A stretch of 51,813 nt of DNA from contig QCEU01000007.1 in assembly GCA_003280485.1 (NCBI GenBank), forward strand, positions 1 to 51,813, given 5' to 3'. The notes under the pieces were generated by a model that was not told the origin of the DNA, made no database searches, and saw nothing but the letters and a program-made list of their open reading frames with translations. Positions 42,096 to 51,032 of this stretch are shown piece after piece. Both the position numbers and the translations under genes were made by a program. This DNA is from Pelagibacteraceae bacterium AG-359-O02. GTDB lineage: Bacteria; Pseudomonadota; Alphaproteobacteria; Pelagibacterales; Pelagibacteraceae. Positions within the stretch are counted from its first letter, which is position 1; each line of letters starts with the position of its first letter.

Positions 42096-43667
42096 CTAAA
42101 AACTTTTATTCAATTCATTTCTTACTTCTTTTATGACCTTGTCCCATTTAAGGTCAGACTCCTGCCTAAAAATCTTTAAATTCTTGTACCATTTAAATAA
42201 TTTCATATTTATATGCCATCTCCAATCTGGACTAAAATTTAAAAGTAACCATGTTTTTATTTCCATGGTTGATGCTAAATGTGCGATTGCGGTATCAGAA
42301 GTTATGAGTAAATCTAGATTTTTTAATATAGCAATTGTATCTTCAAATGAATTGTCATTATTATCTATATCTTTAGAAAAGTTAAAAACATTTTTTCTTA
42401 AAATTACTTTATTTAATTCTAACTCACCATGACCTTTGACTAAACTTATAAAATTTAAATTATCTTGCAAAAAAAGATCTTTAAAATAATTAAGAGGTAT
42501 CGATCTTGAGCCATCCAATATATAACTTGGATCTCCTTGAAAATTAAAGCCAATCTTTGGTCCTTCAAGAGTCTTAATTTTTTCAGACCAATTATTTAAA
42601 ACAACATTATTTATTTTGATAAAATTTATATTTTCTGCAAATTTTTTTTCAATTTTATAAAAAATACCCGGAAGACTTAATAAATATTGAAAGTAGTCAA
42701 ATTTAATATTTAAATTTTCTTTTTCAACTATGTCAATACCATCAAAATTAAATAGATGTTTAAGATTTTTATTAACTGCAAAAATTATTTTTACTGAATA
42801 TTTTTTTTTAAGTGAAATTAAATATCTCGAAAATTGTATTATATCACCAATACCTTGTTCAGAAATTATATAAATAACTTTTTGATTAAGATCTTCCCCT
42901 CTCCATTCTTTATGATCTTTGTTAAAATTAAGCTCATAATCTTTTCCATATTTTCTTTTTTCGTAAAGTTTAAATCCATCATCAAAGTTACAATCCGACA
43001 GTTCAGAGATACTAAAAGCAAAGGAAATAACGTTATTATCAGGAAAAATTTCTAACCCTTTTTTAAAAATTTTCTTACTACTTAATAAGTCATTTTTTAA
43101 AAAAAATGATGTACCTAGATTTGCATAGGTATATGAACTGTTAGAATTTAATTCCAAAGCCTTTGATAAAAATTTAATGGATTTATTGATTTCTGCGTTT
43201 AACAGATATGCATAACCAAGATTATTTATTAAATCAAAATCGTTAGGTTTTTTTTCAAGCTCTATTTGTAAAATTTTAATCGCTTTACCATAATCTCTAG
43301 TTTTAATTAATACTTTTGCAAATAAATTTGCAACATTTGTATCATTAGTATTTAGATTATAAATATTTTCCAAATGATCTTTTGCGTCATCAAATTTATT
43401 TTTATCATAACTCATCATTCCAAGTAAGAAGTTTGCATCTCTATGATTTTTCTCAATTGATATTACTTTCTTTAACTTTTCTTGTGATAAACTAAACTTT
43501 CTAGTTTCGAAATAAGTAGCTCCTAAAAAAAAATTTATTAATACGTCGTTTGGTTTATATTTAAAAATTTTCTTAAATATTTTTTCAGCCTCAGCAAATT
43601 TTTTATTTTTGAACAATTCTAAACCTTTTTTAAAATTGATTGAAATTTTATTACTATTCAAAGACAT
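42096..43667 (-). CDS. TPR protein with GT9-like glycosyltransferase domain
   Basis: A 523-residue protein. Residues about 10-235 are TPR repeats (LFKNKKFAEAEKIFKKIFKY, NLGYAYLLNAEINKSIKFLS, YANLGTSFFLKNDLLSSKKI). From about 255 it resembles heptosyltransferase-like GT9 domains: VIYIISEQGIGDIIQFSRYL, an interior KIGFNFQGDPSYILDGSRSI, and the nucleotide-sugar region DLLITSDTAIAHLASTMEIK followed by TWLLLNFSPDWRW. Such fusions are frequent in marine bacteria and are linked to glycosylation of proteins or surface polymers. It heads a minus-strand block with two sulfotransferases upstream of it, so sugars and sulfate may be added to one product. Confidence 0.85.
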   Translation of the reverse strand: MSLNSNKISINFKKGLELFKNKKFAEAEKIFKKIFKYKPNDVLINFFLGATYFETRKFSLSQEKLKKVISIEKNHRDANFLLGMMSYDKNKFDDAKDHLENIYNLNTNDTNVANLFAKVLIKTRDYGKAIKILQIELEKKPNDFDLINNLGYAYLLNAEINKSIKFLSKALELNSNSSYTYANLGTSFFLKNDLLSSKKIFKKGLEIFPDNNVISFAFSISELSDCNFDDGFKLYEKRKYGKDYELNFNKDHKEWRGEDLNQKVIYIISEQGIGDIIQFSRYLISLKKKYSVKIIFAVNKNLKHLFNFDGIDIVEKENLNIKFDYFQYLLSLPGIFYKIEKKFAENINFIKINNVVLNNWSEKIKTLEGPKIGFNFQGDPSYILDGSRSIPLNYFKDLFLQDNLNFISLVKGHGELELNKVILRKNVFNFSKDIDNNDNSFEDTIAILKNLDLLITSDTAIAHLASTMEIKTWLLLNFSPDWRWHINMKLFKWYKNLKIFRQESDLKWDKVIKEVRNELNKSF

Positions 43668-43673
43668 TTTTAA

Positions 43674-43775
43674 AAATTAAATATATCCTAACTCTTTCAT
43701 CTCTAATTCAAACCTTTTACTTATTTCATCAGAAATTCTTTCATCTAAAATATTTCTCCAATCATTTTTAGGACC
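43674..43775 (+). repeat. 102-bp exact direct repeat, copy 1 (3' end of sulfotransferase C)
   Basis: Identical base for base to 44543-44644 (offset 869). It covers the stop codon region and the last 33 or so codons. Synonymous sites are also identical, so copying was recent. Confidence 0.9.
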
Positions 43776-44537
43776 TAAATTAAAAAAAATTTCCTTTTTT
43801 CCAGTTTCTAAATTCATTGGGCTCTCAAAAAATCCCTCTTTTTTCTCAATTTTTTTAAGCCTATCAAAATTACTTAATTCAATTGCCTTAGCAACGTTTT
43901 CATTGGTAAATGTTACTTTTAATAATGGTTCTAAATAACTAGCTATCCTTTTAAATTCTGATTCAGGTTTTTCTATTAGATCTTCATATTTAACTAGTAG
44001 ATAATTTTTTTTTATTAATTTCCAAGAATTATAATGTGTTTTCCATGAACCTATAACTTGAGGAAGTGTAAAAATTTTACTTTGTTCAATTTTAGATTTA
44101 TTGAATATCCCTTTTCTTTCGTCAAGGATAAACTCTTTAGACTCTTCTAAACTTTTATGATGAAAATGATTATTTACTGATGAAAGAACATTTCTTGGAT
44201 CTCTAACAATATGAATTGTGCCTAGAGTATTTTCTTCATTAGTAAAAATATTATTGCCCAGTTTACATAGAGCATTATGAGTTTTGAAAAATCTAATTTT
44301 ATTATCAGAGTTTATTATTTTCTGTGCTGCAGTCCAATATTTACAAATTTTATTCAAATTTCCAAGATCAGGTTTTGACAAGTTGAAACTTCTAAAATGA
44401 TAGTTTGTAGGAAACTGTTTAATACCCTCTAAGTGTTTTAAACTTACTTCATTATTTTCTTTTAAAAGAAGAGAAACTACAAAAAATCTCAGCCAAGTAT
44501 TTCCACTTTTAGGATAAGATGCTAACCAAATTATCAT
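43677..44537 (-). CDS. sulfotransferase domain protein C
   Basis: A 286-residue PAPS-dependent sulfotransferase with loop ASYPKSGNTWLRFF (residues 6-19), FFKTHNALCKLG and the 3'-phosphate site HIVRDPRNVLSSVNNHFHH. It is the tandem partner of protein D. The first 14 codons and the last 33 residues (WRNILDERISDEISKRFELE and flanks) are the same in both, while the middle parts differ widely. That pattern points to gene conversion or unequal exchange. It lies 9 bases from the TPR-glycosyltransferase gene downstream. Acceptor unknown. Confidence 0.9.
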   Translation of the reverse strand: MIIWLASYPKSGNTWLRFFVVSLLLKENNEVSLKHLEGIKQFPTNYHFRSFNLSKPDLGNLNKICKYWTAAQKIINSDNKIRFFKTHNALCKLGNNIFTNEENTLGTIHIVRDPRNVLSSVNNHFHHKSLEESKEFILDERKGIFNKSKIEQSKIFTLPQVIGSWKTHYNSWKLIKKNYLLVKYEDLIEKPESEFKRIASYLEPLLKVTFTNENVAKAIELSNFDRLKKIEKKEGFFESPMNLETGKKEIFFNLGPKNDWRNILDERISDEISKRFELEMKELGYI

Positions 44538-44538
44538 T
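44497..44538 (+). repeat. 42-bp exact direct repeat, copy 1 (5' end of sulfotransferase C)
   Basis: Identical to 45384-45425. It encodes the start codon and PAPS-binding N-terminus. Together with the 102-bp repeat it brackets a divergent gene body. Confidence 0.88.
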
Positions 44539-44542
44539 TATT

Positions 44543-44644
44543 AAATTAAATATATCCTAACTCTTTCATCTCTAATTCAAACCTTTTACTTATTTCATCA
44601 GAAATTCTTTCATCTAAAATATTTCTCCAATCATTTTTAGGACC
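44543..44644 (+). repeat. 102-bp exact direct repeat, copy 2 (3' end of sulfotransferase D)
   Basis: Second copy of the 43674-43775 repeat. Immediately inside it, the two genes diverge abruptly. Confidence 0.9.
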
Positions 44645-45424
44645 AAGATAAAAGAATTTTTTTAATTGACCAGTTTTTTTATCTTTTATACTTTCCTTGA
44701 AAATTTCTTTTTGCTCTAATTTTTTTAAATTTTCGAATGAAACAACTTTAATTGCTTTTTCAATTTTTTTCTCGTTAACATCTAACTCAATAAATTGTTT
44801 AATATGATCTACAATTTTACCAAATGTTTCATTTGGATTGTTTAATAAATCTTCGTATTTTATTAAAATATAATTTTTTGGAAATCTTTTCCAAGATAAA
44901 AAATGCGTTTTCCAAGAACCAATAAAAGTTGGAATCTCTTCTATGATGTTATTATCTGTTCCAATCCATCTGTAATCATCAACTAAAAAATTCTTTGCTT
45001 CCTCATAGTCTTCTTTTGAATAATGATTTTTTACAGATGTTAAAACATTTCTTGGATCTCTCACTATGTGTATAACAGCTATAGTATTTTCTAAATCAGT
45101 AAACTTATGATCTCCAATCTTGCAAAGCATATTATGTGTTTTTAAAATATTAATTTTATTGTTTAGATTTAATTTTTGCTGAGAAGTTACCCAATTTTTA
45201 AAAAATTTTTCTTTAATATAATTTTTGTCATTCGTATTAATTTTATCTGTGAATTTTTCTTTAAGTTCTTTTGAAAAATCATGATTTAACAAAGGATAGT
45301 TTCTAATTTTCTTCAAAATTTCATCATTTATTTCTTCAACATTTTGAGAGTTAATAATGTAACTTAAAAAAATTCTGACCCATGTATTTCCACTTTTAGG
45401 ATAAGATGCTAACCAAATTATCAT
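44546..45424 (-). CDS. sulfotransferase domain protein D
   Basis: A 292-residue paralogue of protein C with PAPS loop ASYPKSGNTWVRIF, ILKTHNMLCKIG and HIVRDPRNVLTSVKNHYSK. Its body differs from C in the acceptor-side region (residues about 25-95 and 150-255), so the two could use different acceptors. It shares the identical C-terminal 33 residues with C. It is the first gene of the minus-strand block and is divergent from mnmE with a 46-base gap, which must hold both promoters. Confidence 0.9.
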   Translation of the reverse strand: MIIWLASYPKSGNTWVRIFLSYIINSQNVEEINDEILKKIRNYPLLNHDFSKELKEKFTDKINTNDKNYIKEKFFKNWVTSQQKLNLNNKINILKTHNMLCKIGDHKFTDLENTIAVIHIVRDPRNVLTSVKNHYSKEDYEEAKNFLVDDYRWIGTDNNIIEEIPTFIGSWKTHFLSWKRFPKNYILIKYEDLLNNPNETFGKIVDHIKQFIELDVNEKKIEKAIKVVSFENLKKLEQKEIFKESIKDKKTGQLKKFFYLGPKNDWRNILDERISDEISKRFELEMKELGYI

Positions 45425-45425
45425 T
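45384..45425 (+). repeat. 42-bp exact direct repeat, copy 2 (5' end of sulfotransferase D)
   Basis: Second copy of 44497-44538, at the start of sulfotransferase D. Confidence 0.88.
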
Positions 45426-45470
45426 AATAAAATTATATAATTTTGGTAAATAAAAACTATAATAAATGAT

Positions 45471-46802
45471 ATGACAATATATGCGCTATCATCTGGAACT
45501 GGAGTTTCAGGTGTGGCTGTTATTCGAATGTCTGGAGTTGGAACAAAAGGAATTATTCAAAAACTCATTAAAGATGAGATGCCCCCTCCAAGATTGGCTA
45601 CGCTCAAAAAAATCAGTAAAATCAGCACTTCTGAACTAATTGATGAGGGATTATTATTGTGGTTTCCGGGCCCTGAGAGCTACACAGGTGAAGATATGGC
45701 CGAACTACATGTCCATGGTAGTATTGCTGTTATTAGATCAATTTTAAACCAATTATCAAAATTAGAAAATTGTCGTATTGCAGAACCAGGGGAATTCACA
45801 AAAATTGCATTTCAAAGTGGTAAAATAAACCTGCTTAAAGCAGAGAGTATATCTGATCTTATATCTGCGGAAACAGAAATTCAAAGACAACAAGCTATTA
45901 AAATAATGAGTGGCAGAAACTCAGATAAATTTAATTCTTTAAGAGAAAAGCTTTTAAAAATTTTATCTAACGTAGAAGCCAAAATTGATTTTCCTGAAGA
46001 TGATCTTCCGGAAGACATAATTAAAAATATTAAAATTGATTTAGAAAAAATCAGAAAAGAAATTGAAAAAATTTTAGATGATCAAAAGGTTGGAGAAAGA
46101 ATTAGAGAAGGTTTTAAAATTGCAATAATAGGTCCTACAAATGCTGGAAAGTCATCATTATTAAATCATCTTTCTAAACGTGATGTAGCTATTGTTTCAG
46201 AAATCGCAGGAACAACTAGAGATGTTATTGAAGCTCATTTAAATTTAGATGGCTATCCAGTTGTTATCTCTGATACTGCTGGCATTAGAGAGTCTAAAGA
46301 TGAAATAGAAAAAAAAGGAATTAAATTAGCCCTTAAACGTGCCGAGGATGCTGATTTAAATATAATAGTAATAGAGCCAAAAAGTGTAGATTTTACTGGT
46401 TTTTTGAACGATTTAGTTAGTGAAAAATCAATAATCGTAATTAATAAAATAGATCTTGGTTATAAAGATATCAATCAACAAATTGAAAAGTTTAATCCAA
46501 TTTTTTTATCAATTAAAAATGAAACAAACTTAGATGAGTTATTAAATAGAATTAAAGATAAACTAAAAAATAAATTTGTTAGTTCAAACGAAACTTTAAT
46601 TACGAGAGAAAGGCATAGACAAAGCTTAGAGGCTTGCGTTCAAAATTTAAAAAACTTTGAAGAAAAAAATTCCCAAGAAGATTTCGATAAAGCTGCAGAG
46701 GATTTAAGGTTGGCAACTAGACACTTAGGTATGATTGTCGGAAAGGTAGATGTTGAAGAAATACTAGGTTCCATTTTTAATGATTTCTGTATAGGTAAAT
46801 AA
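45471..46802 (+). CDS. mnmE: tRNA modification GTPase MnmE
   Basis: A 443-residue GTPase that works with MnmG to add carboxymethylaminomethyl groups to wobble U34 of tRNAs. The N-terminal formyl-THF-binding domain starts TIYALSSGTGVSGVAVIRMS; FPGPESYTGEDMAELHVHG is conserved. The G domain has G1 GPTNAGKSSLL, G3 DTAGIRES and G4 NKID, and the protein ends with the catalytic C-motif FCIGK. mnmG follows after 76 bases, as in most proteobacteria. Confidence 0.97.
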   Translation: MTIYALSSGTGVSGVAVIRMSGVGTKGIIQKLIKDEMPPPRLATLKKISKISTSELIDEGLLLWFPGPESYTGEDMAELHVHGSIAVIRSILNQLSKLENCRIAEPGEFTKIAFQSGKINLLKAESISDLISAETEIQRQQAIKIMSGRNSDKFNSLREKLLKILSNVEAKIDFPEDDLPEDIIKNIKIDLEKIRKEIEKILDDQKVGERIREGFKIAIIGPTNAGKSSLLNHLSKRDVAIVSEIAGTTRDVIEAHLNLDGYPVVISDTAGIRESKDEIEKKGIKLALKRAEDADLNIIVIEPKSVDFTGFLNDLVSEKSIIVINKIDLGYKDINQQIEKFNPIFLSIKNETNLDELLNRIKDKLKNKFVSSNETLITRERHRQSLEACVQNLKNFEEKNSQEDFDKAAEDLRLATRHLGMIVGKVDVEEILGSIFNDFCIGK

Positions 46803-46878
46803 GTGTTGATTTTACTTACTTTTTTCACACTTTTAACTGTTTTCTTGTAAATTTTAAGATCAATAATAAATTACAGCT

Positions 46879-48750
46879 ATGAAAAATGAGATATCATTTG
46901 ATGTTGTTGTAATTGGTGGAGGTCATGCTGGCTGTGAAGCTGCTGCAGCATCTGCTAGATTAGGTGTAAATACTGCCTTATTCACTCATAAATTCGATAC
47001 AATTGGTGAAATGTCATGCAACCCAGCAATTGGAGGTTTAGGCAAAGGGCACCTTGTTAGAGAGATAGATGCACTAGATGGCGTAATGGGTGAAGTTGCA
47101 GATAAATCAGGGATACAGTTTAGATTATTAAATAGAAGTAGAGGCCCTGCGGTGCGTGGACCTCGTACACAAAGCGATAGATCGCTATATAAGAGATATA
47201 TGCAAGAAAAACTTGTAAAATACTGTAATTTAAGCATTTTTTCTGATCCTGTAATAGAATTTATTTTTAAAAAAAACAGTGTAATTGGTTTTGTCACACA
47301 AGAAGGTAAAAAAGTATTATCATCTAAAGTAATCCTTACAACTGGAACTTTTTTAAATGGTTTAATCCACATTGGTGAAGAAAAAACACCTGCAGGAAGA
47401 TTTAATGAAAAACCATCAACAGGTTTAAGTGAACAATTAGAAAAATATGATTTTAAAATTGGGAGATTAAAAACAGGTACACCTCCAAGACTTGATGCAA
47501 CGACAATTAATTTTGAAAAACTTGAAGAGCAGCATGCAGATGAAGATCCATATTTTTTTTCTTTCCTCACGAAAAAAAATATCAACAGACAAATTTCATG
47601 TAGGATGACTTATACCAATCAAGCAGTGCATAAGATCATTTCTAAAAATATAAAATGTAGTGCTATGTACTCAGGAAGTATCCAAGGAGTTGGTCCTAGA
47701 TACTGTCCATCAATAGAAGATAAGATTGTAAAGTTTGCAGATAAGCAAAAGCATCAAATATTTTTAGAGCCAGAAGGCCTGAATGATAATACAATCTACC
47801 CTAATGGAATTTCAACCTCTCTTCCTGCTGGAATACAGCAAGAAATATGTAACAATATCAATGGTTTAGAAAATGCTAAAATTTTAAGGCCTGGATACGC
47901 TATAGAATACGATTTTGTGGATCCAAGGGAGCTATTCCTTACTTTAGAAACAAAAAAAATTAAAAATCTTTACCTTGCAGGACAAATAAATGGAACAACA
48001 GGATATGAAGAAGCTGCAGCACAAGGATTAATAGCTGGAATAAATGCTGCTCTCTCTATTAAAGGTAAAGAACCATTTATACTTGATAGATCTGAGGCAT
48101 ACATAGGTGTTATGATAGATGATTTGGTTACAAAAGGAGTTGCAGAACCTTATAGAATGTTCACTTCAAGGGCAGAATACAGGTTATCTTTGAGATCAGA
48201 TAATGCAGATATAAGACTAACGCAAAAAGGAATTGATATTGGTTTAATATTAGATGAAAGGAAAATTTTATTTAAAGAGAAAGCGTCTAAACTTGAAAAA
48301 AGTCTTAAAAATATGAAGAATTCTTTAATTTCTCCCTCAAAAGCATCAAAATATGGAATTAATATTGCTAAAGATGGGGTTAAAAGGAATGCAATAGAGA
48401 TTTTGAGCCAAAAGTCAGTTAATATGAAAAAAATTAGGGAAATATGGCCTGAAATTAAATATGTTTCACGTGAAATTGATGAGCAAATTGAGATAAAAGC
48501 TCATTATAAAGGATATTTGAAGAAGCAAGATGCAGATATTTTAGCATTTAAAAGAGATGAAAATCTTAAAATACCAGAAAATCTAGATTATGATCAATTT
48601 TCTGGATTATCGAATGAGGTTAAGTCAAAATTCAAGGAAATAAAGCCTAAAACACTCGGACAAGCACTTAGAATAGATGGGATTACTCCAGCCGCAGTAT
48701 ATATTTTGTTGTCTCATGTCAAAAGAAAGTCTATTAAGCATATAGCTTGA
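46879..48750 (+). CDS. mnmG: tRNA uridine-5-carboxymethylaminomethyl modification enzyme MnmG
   Basis: The 623-residue FAD/NADH-dependent partner of MnmE. The FAD motif is [20 protein letters not shown], followed by [20 protein letters not shown] and the GidA signature [33 protein letters not shown] and the C-terminal [19 protein letters not shown] are typical. A near-perfect parS sequence lies within its coding region at 48462-48477. The stop overlaps the TTG start of rsmG. Confidence 0.98.
   Translation: MKNEISFDVVVIGGGHAGCEAAAASARLGVNTALFTHKFDTIGEMSCNPAIGGLGKGHLVREIDALDGVMGEVADKSGIQFRLLNRSRGPAVRGPRTQSDRSLYKRYMQEKLVKYCNLSIFSDPVIEFIFKKNSVIGFVTQEGKKVLSSKVILTTGTFLNGLIHIGEEKTPAGRFNEKPSTGLSEQLEKYDFKIGRLKTGTPPRLDATTINFEKLEEQHADEDPYFFSFLTKKNINRQISCRMTYTNQAVHKIISKNIKCSAMYSGSIQGVGPRYCPSIEDKIVKFADKQKHQIFLEPEGLNDNTIYPNGISTSLPAGIQQEICNNINGLENAKILRPGYAIEYDFVDPRELFLTLETKKIKNLYLAGQINGTTGYEEAAAQGLIAGINAALSIKGKEPFILDRSEAYIGVMIDDLVTKGVAEPYRMFTSRAEYRLSLRSDNADIRLTQKGIDIGLILDERKILFKEKASKLEKSLKNMKNSLISPSKASKYGINIAKDGVKRNAIEILSQKSVNMKKIREIWPEIKYVSREIDEQIEIKAHYKGYLKKQDADILAFKRDENLKIPENLDYDQFSGLSNEVKSKFKEIKPKTLGQALRIDGITPAAVYILLSHVKRKSIKHIA
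48462..48477. promoter_or_regulatory. parS-like site inside mnmG
   Basis: TGTTTCACGTGAAATT matches the parS consensus TGTTTCACGTGAAACA in 14 of 16 positions, with the full central TTTCACGTGAAA palindrome. It encodes part of VSREIDEQ. ParB probably binds here with lower affinity than at 48794. Confidence 0.75.
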
Positions 48751-49391
48751 TTGATTCGAAATTAATAAAAACTGATAAAATTTATCTTCCGAATGTTTCA
48801 CGTGAAACAATTAAGGAGTTGGAGGACTATTCTCAGTCAATTTTGAGCACAAACAAGAAAATAAATTTGATAAGTTTGAGTACAGAAAAGTCAATAAATA
48901 CAAGGCATATTTACGATAGTGCACAAACCTTTGAATTTATTAATAAAAATGATATTAAAGTATGTACTGATCTTGGCTCTGGTGCAGGGCTTCCTAGTAT
49001 AGTTTTGGGTATTTTAATGAAATCAAAAAAACAAGGTTTTAAGCTAATTTTTTATGAAAAGAGCTTTCATAAGAGCAATTTTTTGAAAGAGATGGTAAAA
49101 AAGTTCAAATTAGAAGCTGTAATTAACCAAAAAAATATTTTCGAAGAGAAAAATTTAGTAACAGATGTAATAATATGCCGAGCATTTAAACCTTTGCCAG
49201 TGATTTTTGATATAGCAACAAAGAATTTTAAAAATTTTAAATACATAGTCATGTATTTAGGCAAGAGTGGAAAAAAAATTTTGGAAGATGTTTCCACAAA
49301 ATGGAAATTCGACATCGAGAAAATGAAAAGTTTAACAAGTGAAGAGTCATCAGTAGTAAAAATTTCAAATTTAAAAAAAAAATATGAGTAG
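48747..49391 (+). CDS. rsmG: 16S rRNA (guanine-527-N7)-methyltransferase RsmG
   Basis: A 214-residue methyltransferase acting on G527 of 16S rRNA. The SAM motif is [17 protein letters not shown] (about residues 71-87), preceded by [20 protein letters not shown] and followed by [13 protein letters not shown]. The start is a TTG that overlaps the mnmG stop (TTGA); no ATG or GTG lies upstream of the conserved [13 protein letters not shown], so TTG is the best choice. That conserved segment is encoded by the parS site at 48794-48809. parA overlaps the end by 8 bases. Confidence 0.93.
   Translation: MIDSKLIKTDKIYLPNVSRETIKELEDYSQSILSTNKKINLISLSTEKSINTRHIYDSAQTFEFINKNDIKVCTDLGSGAGLPSIVLGILMKSKKQGFKLIFYEKSFHKSNFLKEMVKKFKLEAVINQKNIFEEKNLVTDVIICRAFKPLPVIFDIATKNFKNFKYIVMYLGKSGKKILEDVSTKWKFDIEKMKSLTSEESSVVKISNLKKKYE
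48794..48809. promoter_or_regulatory. parS, perfect centromere site inside rsmG
   Basis: TGTTTCACGTGAAACA is a perfect 16-bp palindrome and an exact match to the universal bacterial parS. It is the nucleation site for ParB, which spreads from here to organise the origin region for ParA-driven segregation. It lies 575 bases upstream of parA and inside the coding part for the conserved VSRET of RsmG. Confidence 0.96.
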
Positions 49392-50184
49392 AAAAATTAT
49401 TTCGGTTATAAATCAAAAAGGTGGAGTGGGTAAGACAACCACTGTCATCAATCTTGCTGCTGGTTTAACAATGAAAGGAAAAAAAATTCTTGTAATTGAT
49501 CTTGATCCACAAGGCAATGCCACGACAGGTCTTGGATTATCTAACACAACAAGTTCTGATCAAACAATTTACAATGTATTGAATGGAAATAAAAAAATTT
49601 CAGACGTAATACAGTCTACTAGCTTTGAAAATTTAGATTTAATATCATCAAATGTTGATTTGTCTGGGCTAGAGGTGGAGACAGCAGGTGACAGCCGGAG
49701 AGCCTTTAAATTAAAAGACGAATTAGCATTGATTTTAAATAATTCTGAGCCATCTTATGATTATATCATAATTGACTGCCCACCATCTTTAAGCCTCCTA
49801 ACAATAATGGCTTTAGTAGCCTCTGATGCTCTCGTAGTACCTCTTCAGACAGAATTCTTTGCTCTAGAGGGACTGACACAGCTTATGAAAACAATTGAAA
49901 GGATAAAGTCAAACCTAAATCCAAATTTAGACATAAGAGGAATACTTCTGACTATGTATGATAAGAGAAATAAATTATCAGGTGAGGTAGAAACAGAGGC
50001 AAGAAACTATTTTAAGGATAAAGTTTATAGTACAGCTGTACCACGAAATGTCAGACTATCGGAGGCTCCTTCACACGGCGTTCCTGTTCTTATTTATGAT
50101 AAGACCTGTCCAGGCAGCAGAGCATATTTTAGTTTTACAGAAGAATTTTTAAATCAAGATAAACCAGTGGAGAGTGCAGCATGA
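49384..50184 (+). CDS. parA: chromosome partitioning ATPase ParA (Soj)
   Basis: A 266-residue deviant Walker ATPase that moves ParB-parS complexes over the nucleoid. The deviant P-loop is INQKGGVGKTTTVINLAAG (residues 9-27), Walker A' is VIDLDPQGNATTGLG, Walker B is DYIIIDCPPSL. No N-terminal DNA-binding extension is present, so it is the chromosomal (type Ib-like or Soj) form. It overlaps rsmG by 8 bases and parB by 4. Confidence 0.97.
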   Translation: MSRKIISVINQKGGVGKTTTVINLAAGLTMKGKKILVIDLDPQGNATTGLGLSNTTSSDQTIYNVLNGNKKISDVIQSTSFENLDLISSNVDLSGLEVETAGDSRRAFKLKDELALILNNSEPSYDYIIIDCPPSLSLLTIMALVASDALVVPLQTEFFALEGLTQLMKTIERIKSNLNPNLDIRGILLTMYDKRNKLSGEVETEARNYFKDKVYSTAVPRNVRLSEAPSHGVPVLIYDKTCPGSRAYFSFTEEFLNQDKPVESAA

Positions 50185-51032
50185 TCAATCCTTTTAAATC
50201 AAAAAAAGGACTTGGAAGAGGATTGTCTTCCTTAATAGGTGATAGTGAAAAAATTGATGATAAAAAAAATATTTCAATAAGTTCACTAGTTAGAAATAAG
50301 TATCAACCTAGAAAAAAATTTGATGAAGTTAGTCTAGAGGAATTAACTAACTCTATAAGAGAAAATGGTATTATCCAACCTATCATTGTAAGACCATCAT
50401 CTGAAGAAGAAAATAAATTTGAAATAATAGCTGGAGAAAGAAGATGGCAGGCAGCACAATATGCAGGGCTACATGAAGTGCCTGTAGTTGTAATTAATGT
50501 AGACAATCTTAAATCATTAGAATTTGCAATTGTCGAAAATGTTCAAAGAAAAGATTTAAATCCAATTGAGGAAGCTGAAGGTTATAAAAGATTAATAGAT
50601 GAATTTAGATATGACCAAGATAAAGTATCAAAATTTATCGGCAAAAGTAGAGCACATATATCTAATTGTTTGAGACTTTTAAATCTTCCACAAGAAATAA
50701 TAGAATTAATAATTCAAGAAAAATTATCTCAGGGCCATGCAAAGATTTTGGTTGGATTAGATAATGCTCTTTATTTGGCGAAGAAAATTATTTCAAAAAA
50801 ATTATCAGTTAGACAAACTGAAAATTTGGTAAGAATGTTAAAATCTAGTTCTAATAGTACTTCAAAGAAAAAAGATCCAAATATTGTAAGTCTTGAAGAA
50901 GAGTTAACAGATAAAATCGGAATGAGAGTTTTTGTAAAGAATAAAAGAAATAACTCTGGAACTATCAGTTTAGAGTATAAGGGGGCCGATCAGCTTGATA
51001 GGCTAGTGGAGATAATTAAACAAAATTACTAG
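50181..51032 (+). CDS. parB: chromosome partitioning protein ParB (Spo0J)
   Basis: A 283-residue CTP-dependent DNA clamp that loads at parS. The N-terminus KKGLGRGLSSLIGD is the ParA-stimulating region. The CTPase domain contains NKYQPRKKFDE, ENGIIQPIIVR and IIAGERRWQAAQYAGL (C-motif with GERR); ENVQRKDLNPIEEAEGYKRL follows. The helix-turn-helix is KVSKFIGKSRAHISNCLRLL, and the C-terminal dimerisation part is short. It is translationally coupled to parA by ATGA and converges on holA with a 4-base overlap. Confidence 0.97.
   Translation: MINPFKSKKGLGRGLSSLIGDSEKIDDKKNISISSLVRNKYQPRKKFDEVSLEELTNSIRENGIIQPIIVRPSSEEENKFEIIAGERRWQAAQYAGLHEVPVVVINVDNLKSLEFAIVENVQRKDLNPIEEAEGYKRLIDEFRYDQDKVSKFIGKSRAHISNCLRLLNLPQEIIELIIQEKLSQGHAKILVGLDNALYLAKKIISKKLSVRQTENLVRMLKSSSNSTSKKKDPNIVSLEEELTDKIGMRVFVKNKRNNSGTISLEYKGADQLDRLVEIIKQNY

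Noticed and set aside
46986..47585. 199-codon minus-strand frame inside mnmG
   Set aside because: Antisense to a highly conserved coding region; the translation resembles no protein family.
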